A stretch of 16,196 nucleotides of DNA from Caryophanales bacterium UBA5632 (GCA_002421405.1 DIJY01000123.1:1-16196); one strand, 5' to 3'. Positions 6,074-14,702 are shown, counted from the stretch's first letter. A program made the numbers and translations. The notes: a model not told the origin generated them from the sequence alone.

Positions 6074-9000
6074 ATGAATAGAAAAATGTTGAGATTTATC
6101 ATCATTTTGCTCATTTTTTTTACTTTGAATGCTTGTGATTTATTTAAAACAACGAATTTATCTACCTCAAGCACAGATAACAACACTACTTCTTTCTCTA
6201 CTACGACTTCTTCTATATTAACTACGACCATTGAGAATACATCGATATCTTCGTCAACTTCACAAACAACAACTGTTCCGGTAACAACGACAACAACTGT
6301 ACCAGTAACAACGACAACAACTGTTCCAGTAACAACGACAACAACAACTGTTCCAGTAACAACGACAACAACGACAACCGTTCCTACCACAACGACTACG
6401 GTTCCTACAACAACAACGACTCAAACAACTACAACAACGATTATCACTTATTATTCAGTAACATTCACTGATGTTGAGGGGAATGTGATAAGTGAACAAT
6501 CAATTCCAGAAGGATCGAATGCAATCCCCCCGACACCACCTTATATTGAAGGGTTTGTCTGTGCAGGTTGGAGCCATGATTATCAAGCAATCAATACGGA
6601 TTTAATTATTGAGCCTATTTATGAACCCAATATACCACAAAAAGTATCGATTCTTGATGTCGCAGATCATCTTGATGAGGGAGAAATCTTGTCATATTCG
6701 TTTACAATAGAGACTCCAAGCTTAATTACAATCTATTTGGAGAGTCCATTTGATTCTTATGGAACGCTATATGATGCATCCATGAATTACATAACGGAAG
6801 ATGATGACAATGGAATTGATGCAAATTTTCTCATTGATACATTCTTGGAATCTGGAACTTATTTCATATACGTGGAAGGATACTATGGAGATGAGATTGG
6901 TGACTTTTCACTTCATGTCTTGATAGAACCCAGTATAATAAATGATAATGGCATTTTGGTTCACAAATCAGGTATTATCGATATCTATAATGAAATCGAA
7001 TATGTGTTCTATGTTCCAAAAAACTCAATTTATGAAATATTTCTTATTAGTGATTTTGATTCCTACGGATATCTTATGAATGAGAATGGATATGTGGCTA
7101 GTAATGATAATAATGGTGATGATACTGATTTCTATATCCAAACAGAGTTGACATCAGGGCTCTATTATTTATACATCAGTGGCTACGGACTAGGAAACCT
7201 TAATTATGAACTCATTATTCAGAAACTACATATTGAATTCGAAACAATTGAGACTTTTACCAATACATTATCATCAGACGAAACGAATTGGGAATGGTTT
7301 GCATTAACCCTTGATGGAAAAATCGAAATTGAATTAATCAGTTCATTTTCTGGCATTTTTGAAATCTACGATTCATCATTTGAACTTATAAATCAAGGCG
7401 TCAGTAACGATGCAATCGAGTTAAATGCCACTGGAGGTGTTTTGTATTTTGCTATTTCAGGAGAAACTTCATTCGATAGTGGTGATTATCTTTTAACGAT
7501 TGGATATAATCCGCTGGATTATGAATTGAATCAACCAATTGTATCATTTTCAAGTACAATCACCTCATTACAAGAGAAATGGTATGATATATCAGTTGAT
7601 ACTGCAGGACTTCTTTTAGTCAGTTTGATAAGTGATTTTAATGGCATCATTAATCTATACGACGAAACTAATACCTTGGTTGTGTCAACTGAAAGTTCTA
7701 GTTTGAATGATTTCCTCTATTCATACTATCCCGTTGTTCCAGGGGATTATCAACTTCAATTGTCAGGAGAGAATTTAAATGAGTTTGGTTCATATGATTT
7801 AGTTGCTTTTCTCGATTATCCAGACATGTACTATTTAATATTTGAAACTGATGGTGAATTAATCGCAGGCAATGAAGATTTATACGAATTTACCATTGAT
7901 TATCCTGTTTCACTTTTCATCGGAACTTCCAGTGAATTTGATTCATATGGTAAACTATACGATGAAAATATGAATTTGCTCATTGAAGTCGACGACGGAT
8001 GGGAAGAAGACTTTACAATCCGGTATTTGGCTTTTCCAGGAACGTATTATATTGGAATTAGTGGTAGAACCGAACTTGATGCCGGTTATTATTATTTACA
8101 AGTTGAATGGTCTGAATATGAGTTATCTTATTCATCCACTATTGAACTTTACGGTTATTTAAAACCGAGTGAAATTCAAGATGAAGAATTTGAATTGATT
8201 AATAACTCGCTCGTGAATATTCATCTGTATGCTATTATTGATGTGACTGTTCAGCTTTATGATAGTTATGATACTTTAATCTTTGAATATGATTTATTAC
8301 AAGATTCCGATATAAACCTTCCCTTCTATTTAAAATCTGGTATTTATTCAATGGTATTTACTGAACCGTCAGCGCTCAACGAAGGTTATTTTAGTTGTTA
8401 TATTAGAAATATTGAAATATATCATATAGAAAACCCCTTATTACACCTAAGTGGAGATATAGAACTCAATGAAACCTTAACTTTCAACTTTGAAATTACT
8501 GAAGTAAGTCATGTCATTATCGCTAACTGGTCGCCACTTGACACGACTGGTGAACTTTATGATGCTTCAATGAATTTACTTTATTCAAATGACTCCGATG
8601 GGTGGGAAGATAATTTCTTGATTGATGCTATCTTAGACGTTGGCGTTTATACTCTTAAGGTAACGGCAACATCAGTAGGTTTTTATGATATCATCGTGGA
8701 TTGTCCTAACGATCCTTCTTTAGAGATTTTAATCAATCCGAGTACAATATACACGACTTCATATCTTGATAAAGAGGACCTTATTATCTTGCCGTTTGAT
8801 CTTAATGATGAAATGAATTTACGATTTTATTCTGTGAGTGATATCGATACTTACGCTTATCTATACGATTCAGAAGGTAATTTAATCACGGAATGCGACG
8901 ATTCAGTGATTGGATATAATTTCTCCTTTTATTACACCTTAGCACCTGGTTCTTATGAATTGCATGTCACTGGTTATGATGAAACTGAAATGGGATTAGT

Positions 9001-10327
9001 GACGGTTTTGATTACCGATGCTATCAATGATTCAATAAGTAATGATATATTTCATGATATTGTTGGAATAGAATATTCTCCTTCGATTGTACAAACTTTT
9101 ATTATTGAGATTATTGAAGAAACTTATGTTGTATTTTATGCTGATAATTCTGTTGACATTTTAATTGAAATCTTGGATTCATCTAACAATGTCATTGCTT
9201 CTCAAATTTCAAATGCAAATCATCTGGATGAATATATACTAGAAATTCTCTTACAAACTGGAACCTATACTGTTCGAGTCACTAGCCTTAACAGTATTGC
9301 ATTTGGGATATTTAATTTGAGTTATTATACTTATAAAACGCATCAAGAAATTGATATTGTTAGATACACTGATATTGATAGCGAAGAAGATGATGAATGT
9401 TATTTGTTTGTTCCGCTAATACTGAAATTTCCAACATTTGTCACAGCATACTCTTACGGAAATGAAGATACTAAACTATATTTGATTGATGAACATGAAA
9501 ATATTATTGGTTTCTATGACGATATTTCTGATTCGAATTTAAACTTTTCATTTTCAAAATTGCTTGACGAAGGAACTTATTATTTATACATTGAGATGGA
9601 GCACTACGGATTAATTCAAATGACGATTGAATTGGATATTTTGACTTATCCAGACAGTTCAAATATTGTTGAAGAGACCGTTTTTATATCTGAAAGTTTT
9701 GAAGGTGTCGAACTAATACTTGATGAATATGCAATTATTCGGATGAATGTTTATTCTCAATCACGTATCGCTTTATTACTCTGTGACATCTATGGTGAAA
9801 TGCTCGAACTCGATATGGGAAGAAATCCCCATTTTATGATTGTTTTACCACCTGGAACCTATTGGTTTGATATGCTTGTTGTTGATATATATGGAACTTC
9901 AACGGGTGATTCAGCCTATGTAGATTATGTATTAGATATTTGGGAGTTGACTTCAGGGATAGAACTCTTAACTGAGACGATTGTTTTAGATTATTATAAT
10001 AATGGTGAAGACGACTATTCATACGTTGAATATGCCATCGATATTTTAGAACCTTCCATTGTATTGGTCCACACAACTAGTGAATCAACCCGACTATTCT
10101 TTGGCATTATCGATGAATATGATAATGAATATGTATTCAATTTTGATGAATACAGTTATTATGACTTATATATTATACGTTCATCGATTTGGACTTATTT
10201 ATTAGCGAATCAATATGAAGTTGTTTTTGTAAATGAAAGTTCAAATGTTATTGGCTTTGAGGCGACAGTCATTGTATTTCCAATTAGTACCATTAACGAC
10301 GAACTAACAAACGAAATAACGCCTTAA
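6074..10327 (+). CDS. Giant surface lipoprotein with InlB-like domain and about twelve PPC-like repeats
   Basis: A 1417-residue predicted lipoprotein. A signal peptide with basic start and hydrophobic core ends in lipobox LNAC, with Cys21 as the lipid site. Residues about 22-65 are Ser/Thr-rich, 66-122 are TVPV/Thr repeats, and 126-185 resemble the InlB/Flg_new (Listeria-Bacteroides) repeat (VTFTDVEGNVISEQ ... EGFVCAGW). From about 205 to 1402 come roughly twelve repeats of about 100 residues. Each is like a bacterial pre-peptidase C-terminal (PPC) beta-sandwich: an FDSYGxLYDxxxN core, then acidic DDxxxxDF, then a GTYYlyvsG strand. Core positions are near 227, 329, 426, 523, 623, 723, 823, 925, 1028, 1132, 1230 and 1339; copies 1, 5 and 7 are most canonical and the later ones drift. 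No peptidase or other enzyme domain is seen. It is strongly acidic. The start has only weak AAAAAGAA upstream; no better ATG fits. Likely a cell-surface adhesin or binding scaffold (inference). Confidence 0.85.
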   Translation: MNRKMLRFIIILLIFFTLNACDLFKTTNLSTSSTDNNTTSFSTTTSSILTTTIENTSISSSTSQTTTVPVTTTTTVPVTTTTTVPVTTTTTTVPVTTTTTTTVPTTTTTVPTTTTTQTTTTTIITYYSVTFTDVEGNVISEQSIPEGSNAIPPTPPYIEGFVCAGWSHDYQAINTDLIIEPIYEPNIPQKVSILDVADHLDEGEILSYSFTIETPSLITIYLESPFDSYGTLYDASMNYITEDDDNGIDANFLIDTFLESGTYFIYVEGYYGDEIGDFSLHVLIEPSIINDNGILVHKSGIIDIYNEIEYVFYVPKNSIYEIFLISDFDSYGYLMNENGYVASNDNNGDDTDFYIQTELTSGLYYLYISGYGLGNLNYELIIQKLHIEFETIETFTNTLSSDETNWEWFALTLDGKIEIELISSFSGIFEIYDSSFELINQGVSNDAIELNATGGVLYFAISGETSFDSGDYLLTIGYNPLDYELNQPIVSFSSTITSLQEKWYDISVDTAGLLLVSLISDFNGIINLYDETNTLVVSTESSSLNDFLYSYYPVVPGDYQLQLSGENLNEFGSYDLVAFLDYPDMYYLIFETDGELIAGNEDLYEFTIDYPVSLFIGTSSEFDSYGKLYDENMNLLIEVDDGWEEDFTIRYLAFPGTYYIGISGRTELDAGYYYLQVEWSEYELSYSSTIELYGYLKPSEIQDEEFELINNSLVNIHLYAIIDVTVQLYDSYDTLIFEYDLLQDSDINLPFYLKSGIYSMVFTEPSALNEGYFSCYIRNIEIYHIENPLLHLSGDIELNETLTFNFEITEVSHVIIANWSPLDTTGELYDASMNLLYSNDSDGWEDNFLIDAILDVGVYTLKVTATSVGFYDIIVDCPNDPSLEILINPSTIYTTSYLDKEDLIILPFDLNDEMNLRFYSVSDIDTYAYLYDSEGNLITECDDSVIGYNFSFYYTLAPGSYELHVTGYDETEMGLVTVLITDAINDSISNDIFHDIVGIEYSPSIVQTFIIEIIEETYVVFYADNSVDILIEILDSSNNVIASQISNANHLDEYILEILLQTGTYTVRVTSLNSIAFGIFNLSYYTYKTHQEIDIVRYTDIDSEEDDECYLFVPLILKFPTFVTAYSYGNEDTKLYLIDEHENIIGFYDDISDSNLNFSFSKLLDEGTYYLYIEMEHYGLIQMTIELDILTYPDSSNIVEETVFISESFEGVELILDEYAIIRMNVYSQSRIALLLCDIYGEMLELDMGRNPHFMIVLPPGTYWFDMLVVDIYGTSTGDSAYVDYVLDIWELTSGIELLTETIVLDYYNNGEDDYSYVEYAIDILEPSIVLVHTTSESTRLFFGIIDEYDNEYVFNFDEYSYYDLYIIRSSIWTYLLANQYEVVFVNESSNVIGFEATVIVFPISTINDELTNEITP
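6269..6439 (+). repeat. In-frame tandem repeat encoding the TVPV/Thr linker
   Basis: Successive 24-27 base units, centred on ACTGTTCCAGTAACAACGAC, encode TVPV followed by four to six Thr. Three further degenerate units encode TVPTTTTT. Because unit lengths are multiples of three, gain or loss changes linker length without breaking the frame. This is a coding microsatellite/minisatellite, not a CRISPR array. Confidence 0.85.
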
Positions 10328-10343
10328 TTCATCATTTAATTAT

Positions 10344-10406
10344 TTTCAAAAAAAAGATCTGTATGAATGATAATCAATTGACTATCAACCATAAGATCTT
10401 TTTTTA
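10344..10406. terminator. Bidirectional terminator between the giant lipoprotein and arsC genes
   Basis: The arms AAAAAAAGATCT (ending at 10360) and AGATCTTTTTTT (ending at 10405) pair over 12 bases, with a further bulged TAT/ATA and an inner GATA/TATC. T runs are present in both directions, which fits two convergent genes ending here. Confidence 0.85.
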
Positions 10407-10430
10407 ATATCGAGATTGAAAATGATGCAT

Positions 10431-10850
10431 TTAGTTATTGATCTTTATTTCACCTTTTAAAATACGGTCTTTAAGCCCTAAAACGTTCTTCTCAATCGTT
10501 TTGGCGACATTGATGAACTCACTATCTGCTTTCCCTGAAGGATCGTCTAAGCCCCAATCTTCACGAAACTGTGAAGGAAGATAAGGACAATTCACATTAC
10601 ATCCCATGGTAATGACGATATCAACGGGAGGTAACACATCAATCAGTTTTGAGGATTGTAATAATTCCATATCGATGCCGTATTCTTGTTTGATGATTCG
10701 AACGGCATCTTGATTGATTTTGGGTTTCGTTTCTGTTCCCGCACTATAAGCTTCAAAGAAATCAGATGCAAAGTGTCTCGTTAAGGCTTCAGCCATTTGA
10801 CTGCGACACGAGTTATGAACACAAATATAAGCGACTTTTATTTTTCTCAT
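10431..10850 (-). CDS. arsC: Arsenate reductase, thioredoxin-coupled ArsC (LMW phosphatase fold)
   Basis: Reduces arsenate to arsenite in the cytoplasm; family members use the active-site Cys plus a Cys relay regenerated by thioredoxin. The 139-residue protein has the P-loop CVHNSCR with Cys10 and Arg16 (C-x5-R), then the redox pair Cys84 and Cys88 in TMGCNVNCPYLP, and the family motif WGLDDPSGK at 99-107. This is the full expected length. The Cys84-x3-Cys88 spacing is shorter than the Cys82/Cys89 pair of S. aureus ArsC. AAGGA lies seven bases before ATG 10850. No arsR, arsB or acr3 is in the window. The family is clear; related low-molecular-weight protein tyrosine phosphatases lack the Cys pair. 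Confidence 0.9.
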   Translation of the reverse strand: MRKIKVAYICVHNSCRSQMAEALTRHFASDFFEAYSAGTETKPKINQDAVRIIKQEYGIDMELLQSSKLIDVLPPVDIVITMGCNVNCPYLPSQFREDWGLDDPSGKADSEFINVAKTIEKNVLGLKDRILKGEIKINN

Positions 10851-10881
10851 AAGGTTGTCCTTTCAAATAGGTTACAATTCT

Positions 10882-10908
10882 ATTATAACGGATGATTCAA
10901 AGAATCAA
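10882..10908 (-). promoter_or_regulatory. Promoter of arsC with a palindrome in its spacer
   Basis: Minus strand: -10 TATAAT (10882-10887) and -35 TTGATT (10903-10908), with a short 15-base spacer. The inverted repeat TGATTC-AAA-GAATCA (10893-10907) overlaps the spacer and -35 and could be a repressor operator. Promoter visible; operator inferred. Confidence 0.55.
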
Positions 10909-10939
10909 GCGTTTGATGATTGTAAAATCTTTGTAAAGA

Positions 10940-11869
10940 CTATAGATAGGAGACAATTAAAGAGAATTTACCTTCAAGTTTGACTTCTTTTGCTTCGCTT
11001 GTAATGATCAAATGCATGCCCTTTGATACTTTCGTTAAATTAATCATGCCGTCGCCTTCAATAACACTGACAAGAAAGAATTTGTCATTCGGAAATTGGA
11101 CATAATCGTGGATATCCCATTTTTCAACGGTGAAGTGTTGGTTTTGAATGAAGCGTGTATTAATGTTTTGACCGTCATGCGTTAGCATCATTAATAAAGG
11201 CAGTTCTAGATGCGGTATGGTGGCGACTTCAATCGATTCTTTAACATGTAACTGCCGTTTTTGACCCATTGAATCCACTCGGTCATAATCATAGAGGCGG
11301 TAGGTTGTATCAGAAGATTGTTGGGTTTCTAAAACCATGGTTCCTTGACATAAAGCATGAATTGTACCGGCAGGAACATAAATGAAATCACCGTTTTTTA
11401 CGGGTTTACGAATTAAGAGGTCATTCCAATTGCCTTCTTTAACGAGCTGCATGAATTCTTCTTTGGTTTGTGCTTTATGACCAAAGATCATTGAAGCATC
11501 TTCTTTGGCATCCAAAACGTACCAACATTCGGATTTTCCATGATCTTTTGTGTGTTTACTTGCATAAGCATCATCAGGATGCACCTGAATGCTTAAATCG
11601 GCGTCCGCGTCAATGATCTTGGTTAATAATGGAAAAGTCTTACTTTTACAGTAGTTAAAGAGTTCAGGATGATCCTGATAGACTTGACTCAAGGTCTGCC
11701 CCAGGTATTCTCCATTCATGATGGTAGATTCACCTTCAGGGTGAGCACTAATCGCCCAACACTCACCGGTTGTATTCGTGGGAATAGCATAACCAAAGAC
11801 TTCTTTCAATTTGGTTCCGCCCCAGATTCTTTCTTTAAAAATCGGCTTTAATATCAATAATTCACTCAT
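10940..11869 (-). CDS. manA: Mannose-6-phosphate isomerase, class I
   Basis: Zinc enzyme interconverting mannose-6-phosphate and fructose-6-phosphate in the cytoplasm. The 309-residue length is that of the short Bacillus-type ManA. Zinc ligands can be read as Gln95 and His97 (LSIQVHPDD), Glu114 (KSECWYVL) and His171 (PAGTIHAL). The probable catalytic Arg191 lies in TTYRLYDYDR. The N-terminal PIFKERIWGG is also typical. AGGAG lies nine bases upstream of ATG 11869. It is divergent from an amino-sugar-kinase-like gene with 101 bases between them, which suggests a hexose/hexosamine utilisation locus. The arsC gene follows in the same direction but has its own promoter. Confidence 0.95.
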   Translation of the reverse strand: MSELLILKPIFKERIWGGTKLKEVFGYAIPTNTTGECWAISAHPEGESTIMNGEYLGQTLSQVYQDHPELFNYCKSKTFPLLTKIIDADADLSIQVHPDDAYASKHTKDHGKSECWYVLDAKEDASMIFGHKAQTKEEFMQLVKEGNWNDLLIRKPVKNGDFIYVPAGTIHALCQGTMVLETQQSSDTTYRLYDYDRVDSMGQKRQLHVKESIEVATIPHLELPLLMMLTHDGQNINTRFIQNQHFTVEKWDIHDYVQFPNDKFFLVSVIEGDGMINLTKVSKGMHLIITSEAKEVKLEGKFSLIVSYL

Positions 11870-11896
11870 ATTAGCACACTCCTAAAAATTAATATT

Positions 11897-11905
11897 ATTA
11901 TAGCA
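11897..11905 (-). promoter_or_regulatory. Extended -10 promoter of manA
   Basis: Minus strand TGCTATAAT: a perfect -10 hexamer with the TGn extension, about 28 bases upstream of the manA start. No good -35 is seen, as is usual for extended -10 promoters. Confidence 0.55.
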
Positions 11906-11914
11906 TAATATTTC

Positions 11915-11944
11915 TTGAATAGTATAATAGAGTTGTGTTATATT
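11915..11944 (+). promoter_or_regulatory. Promoter of the amino-sugar kinase gene
   Basis: -35 TTGAAT (11915-11920), 18-base spacer, -10 TATATT (11939-11944), then AGGAGG (11959-11964) before ATG 11971. It is back to back with the manA promoter, so one regulator could act on both. Confidence 0.5.
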
Positions 11945-11970
11945 AGTAAAGTTCTAACAGGAGGAAAATC

Positions 11971-12897
11971 ATGAAATATTATTTAGGCATCGATGGCGGC
12001 GGCACTAAAACAAGAGCTTGCCTCATCAATGAAGCAGGTACTTTGGTTCATTATGGATCAAGTGGACCCTCAAGCATTGATACCGTTGATTTAAACGTCA
12101 GTTTGAAAAACATCATGAATTCCGTGGGTGAAGCGGGATTCAACACAAAAGAAGATTATACCATCGAAGGTATCTTCGCTGGATTAGGTGGCATGGTTAC
12201 TGAATCTAATTTTAAACTCGGTGAAGATATTTTAAGGAAGTTACCAAGACTCTCTGAAAATTGTAAAATCGTTTGTCGCAATGACATGGAAAATGCATTG
12301 CTCTGTGGCGAAACGAATAACGTTGGCATTGCCTTGATTGTTGGGACCGGAATGGTCGCTTATGGTAGAAACAAAAAAGGTGAGACGCATAAAGCGGGCG
12401 GCTGGGGTTTTAAAGAAGGCGAAAGTGGTAGTGCCTATGATTTAGGTTTCCAAGCAATTCGTAAAACCGTTCGTGCTTTAGATGGAAGAATCAAACCATC
12501 AGCTTTTACCAAAGAAATGGTGATTGCATTAGACATCACTACCCCCCTAGATATCGTGTTATCGATTGATTTATTATGGGGTAACAGAACAAAGATTGCT
12601 TCATTTGCGAAAATCGTAACGAAATATGCGAATTTAGGCGATGAATATGCCAAAGAAATTTGTGATACCGCAACCAAAGAATTAGCCTTAGCGGTTTATA
12701 CCGTCGCAAAGAAATTAGAATTAAAAACAAAGAGTGTTGTGATTGTCGGTAGTTTAGGAACTGCGAAAGGTTATTTCAAAGATCAGTTGCATCACAATAT
12801 TTTAGAATTACTCCCCGAAATTAAATTCATTGATAATCCCATTGATCCTGCTCTCGCTGCGGCGAAGCATGCATTGAAGCTCGCTACCCAAGAATAA
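11971..12897 (+). CDS. BadF/NagK-type sugar kinase (probable N-acetylglucosamine or N-acetylmuramic acid kinase)
   Basis: ASKHA-fold ATPase of the BadF/BadG/BcrA/BcrD family, 308 residues. It has the phosphate-1 loop LGIDGGGTKT at 5-14, a second phosphate loop IVGTGMVAYG, and the GGWGFKEGESGSAYDLG sugar/nucleotide region typical of eukaryotic-type GlcNAc kinases and clostridial MurK. RNDMENAL supplies the probable catalytic Asp. The C-terminal adenosine motif is VVIVGSLGTAKGYF. AGGAGG lies six bases before the start, and an intrinsic terminator follows. The divergent manA supports sugar phosphorylation, and recycling of cell-wall or environmental amino sugars is the likely role. Substrate cannot be decided from sequence: GlcNAc, MurNAc and glucosamine are all possible. 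Confidence 0.82.
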   Translation: MKYYLGIDGGGTKTRACLINEAGTLVHYGSSGPSSIDTVDLNVSLKNIMNSVGEAGFNTKEDYTIEGIFAGLGGMVTESNFKLGEDILRKLPRLSENCKIVCRNDMENALLCGETNNVGIALIVGTGMVAYGRNKKGETHKAGGWGFKEGESGSAYDLGFQAIRKTVRALDGRIKPSAFTKEMVIALDITTPLDIVLSIDLLWGNRTKIASFAKIVTKYANLGDEYAKEICDTATKELALAVYTVAKKLELKTKSVVIVGSLGTAKGYFKDQLHHNILELLPEIKFIDNPIDPALAAAKHALKLATQE

Positions 12898-12906
12898 TTC
12901 ATGTAA

Positions 12907-12949
12907 TCATAAAGCCAAGGAATTTTCCTTGGTTTTTTTTATGATATTT
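12907..12949 (+). terminator. Rho-independent terminator after the sugar kinase gene
   Basis: The stem CCAAGG (12915-12920) / CCTTGG (12927-12932) extends through AA/TT around a small TT-rich loop and is followed by eight T. Outer AATCATAAA / TTTATGAT arms extend the pairing. Confidence 0.9.
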
Positions 12950-13280
12950 ATTTGCTTAAAACATCCTCAATAATCAACAATATTCATGATTCTATACTAA
13001 CGTGCTAAAGCACATTGCGTGAATATAGCTATTTTTATAGTTAATATCTTATAGTATATTGACATCGCTCAAGAAATAATGATAATGTTAAAATAATAAT
13101 AGTATTGAACTTTTTCGTTTGTTTCATGAAAACCATTATTTCCGCTATGAATCGCCAGATTCTAGATTGTTATATTTTTGTAAAAAGACTTTTATGATTG
13201 ATTCCTAATTTGGGTAATAATGCTTCTATTTTCCATTTGTGAAAATTAGCATAATTTATAGATATATGAGGAGATTGATT
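12950..13280 (+). other. Intergenic stretch with promoter and long leader
   Basis: About 330 AT-rich bases before the first of two lipoprotein genes. It holds a small GTGC-TAAA-GCAC hairpin near 13000, a strong promoter (listed separately), and about 190 bases of leader with no recognised riboswitch or reading frame beyond 16 codons. A GTG at 13239 would extend the lipoprotein by 14 residues but lacks a ribosome binding site. Confidence 0.5.
13059..13086 (+). promoter_or_regulatory. Promoter of the module-lipoprotein genes
   Basis: -35 TTGACA (perfect, 13059-13064), 16-base spacer, -10 GATAAT (13081-13086, one mismatch). It is the best consensus promoter in the window. The predicted start site near 13093 leaves a leader of about 190 bases. 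Confidence 0.6.
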
Positions 13281-14645
13281 ATGAAAATTCATCTTAAAAA
13301 TCTACTGTTGTTATTTTTTTCAGTTCTTTTTGTTTTTGTCTTGTCGGCTTGCACCAACAATTCGTCAACTCAATCGACGACAACCACCCTCGAAGGTGAA
13401 GAACCCATTGTCCTTGCGGGTGAATATGAAGTTGATATTACCGACTTAGGAATGCCAATGATTGTCTATTTAAAGATTGATGCGGATGATAACTTCTTCT
13501 TAGCACCGGACCGGACTTTTACGGTAGACAAAGGACATGGCACGATTTCGAGTATTGGTGACACTTATATGTTTATCTATAGTGATTCAACACCCGATAC
13601 CCCAAAGACTTCAACGTTTAAGATTGAAAATAACAATCTTCACTTTGAAACGGCGCTTCCTTATGGTTCTTCAAATCTTCGTTGTACTGCCGTTGATGAA
13701 GAAAATCCAGATATTACCTATTATTTAGTTGCGAATAAATTCTTGTTTGAAGATTACTTAGGCGACTATGCAGGATCACATTCAGTAACAGCGATGAGTT
13801 CTACCATCGACTATGAATACACTTTAAAACTTAAAACGGGTTGTACTTATGTATTCACGAGCACCTTTGAACTTGAGGATGAAACATATGAGTTCATTGA
13901 AAAAGGCGCTTTCAGTATTAATGGTACCGCAATTACCTTAACCCCTGAAGGTGGATCAGCCCTTGTTGGGGTGATCAACGCTGATAGTAGTTTAGATGTA
14001 TCAATTCAAGTTTCAGAAATGGCAGAAAGAGCAACTCATAATTTAAAAGTTGCGACGACCGCTGCTTTCTCTGGAACGTATTATGGGATAAAAACTATTA
14101 AAGATGGTGAAACAATCATTTCATCGACATTAGCAGTCGTTGTCTTAGATAAGTTTGGAAATTATACCTATACCGCGACAGAATCAGTGAGCGGTGATGA
14201 ACCAACCGCGAGTGGAACCTTCAGTGTTTCTGGTAGTGCCATTACTTTTACACCAACGGTGGGTACAGCACAAACCGGGTCCATCGCTAATTATGTCTTG
14301 AAAAGCAAGTTTATGCTTACCGAAGAGGCAACCGCTGAAGTTGAGATTACTTTCTACCGTGAAAACGTTCAAGGCGTATTCACGGCAGTAACGACCGTTG
14401 AGGAAGTTGACTTTGAAGCTGAACTGATTCTAAATGTGGATGGCACATTCTCAGTCACCATCACACAAGTGGGTGGTGAAGTCATCTTTGATGAGGAAGG
14501 AACCTTTACCCTTACAAGAATGTTGTTTGTCTCTCTCAATTTAAAAGTAGGGACGACAACGTATGCTTGTGTTGTTTCTTTGTCAGGGTTAAATGTTAAT
14601 TTTATCATCAATGAAGTGACTTACGGATTTATCCTTAAAAAATAG
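13281..14645 (+). CDS. Lipoprotein with four related beta-rich modules (one shared with its neighbour)
   Basis: A 454-residue predicted lipoprotein. The signal peptide with long hydrophobic core ends at lipobox LSAC (Cys24), followed by a short Ser/Thr linker. Four modules of about 90-95 residues can be drawn: roughly 46-137, 160-255, 262-348 and 364-453. Module 2 (GDYAGSHSVTAM ... VSEMAERATHNL) aligns end to end over 96 residues with the three repeats of the next gene, at about half identity by eye. Module 3 keeps the YSG...GTFSVSG-ITFTP pattern. That pattern is loosely like NlpE/lipocalin-like small beta barrels, but I recognise no named family. ATG 13281 has GAGGAG seven bases upstream. 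No enzyme motif. Probable surface-exposed binding or envelope protein; function unknown. Confidence 0.85.
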   Translation: MKIHLKNLLLLFFSVLFVFVLSACTNNSSTQSTTTTLEGEEPIVLAGEYEVDITDLGMPMIVYLKIDADDNFFLAPDRTFTVDKGHGTISSIGDTYMFIYSDSTPDTPKTSTFKIENNNLHFETALPYGSSNLRCTAVDEENPDITYYLVANKFLFEDYLGDYAGSHSVTAMSSTIDYEYTLKLKTGCTYVFTSTFELEDETYEFIEKGAFSINGTAITLTPEGGSALVGVINADSSLDVSIQVSEMAERATHNLKVATTAAFSGTYYGIKTIKDGETIISSTLAVVVLDKFGNYTYTATESVSGDEPTASGTFSVSGSAITFTPTVGTAQTGSIANYVLKSKFMLTEEATAEVEITFYRENVQGVFTAVTTVEEVDFEAELILNVDGTFSVTITQVGGEVIFDEEGTFTLTRMLFVSLNLKVGTTTYACVVSLSGLNVNFIINEVTYGFILKK

Positions 14646-14702
14646 TAACAAGTATTTTATACCCTATTCAATGCGCGTTATTTTAATTCATGTCGGGACA
14701 TT

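Noticed and set aside
6055..6390. Minus-strand frame encoding Val/Thr-Gly repeats
   Set aside because: It is the antisense of the Thr-rich linker of the giant lipoprotein; its composition follows from complementing ACN codons, and it has no ribosome binding site.
6269..6439. CRISPR-like array
   Set aside because: Units are contiguous, in frame, without unique spacers, and encode the TVPV linker.
13239..13280. GTG start adding 14 residues to the first module lipoprotein
   Set aside because: It would put a charged stretch ahead of a normal signal peptide; ATG 13281 has GAGGAG at ideal spacing.
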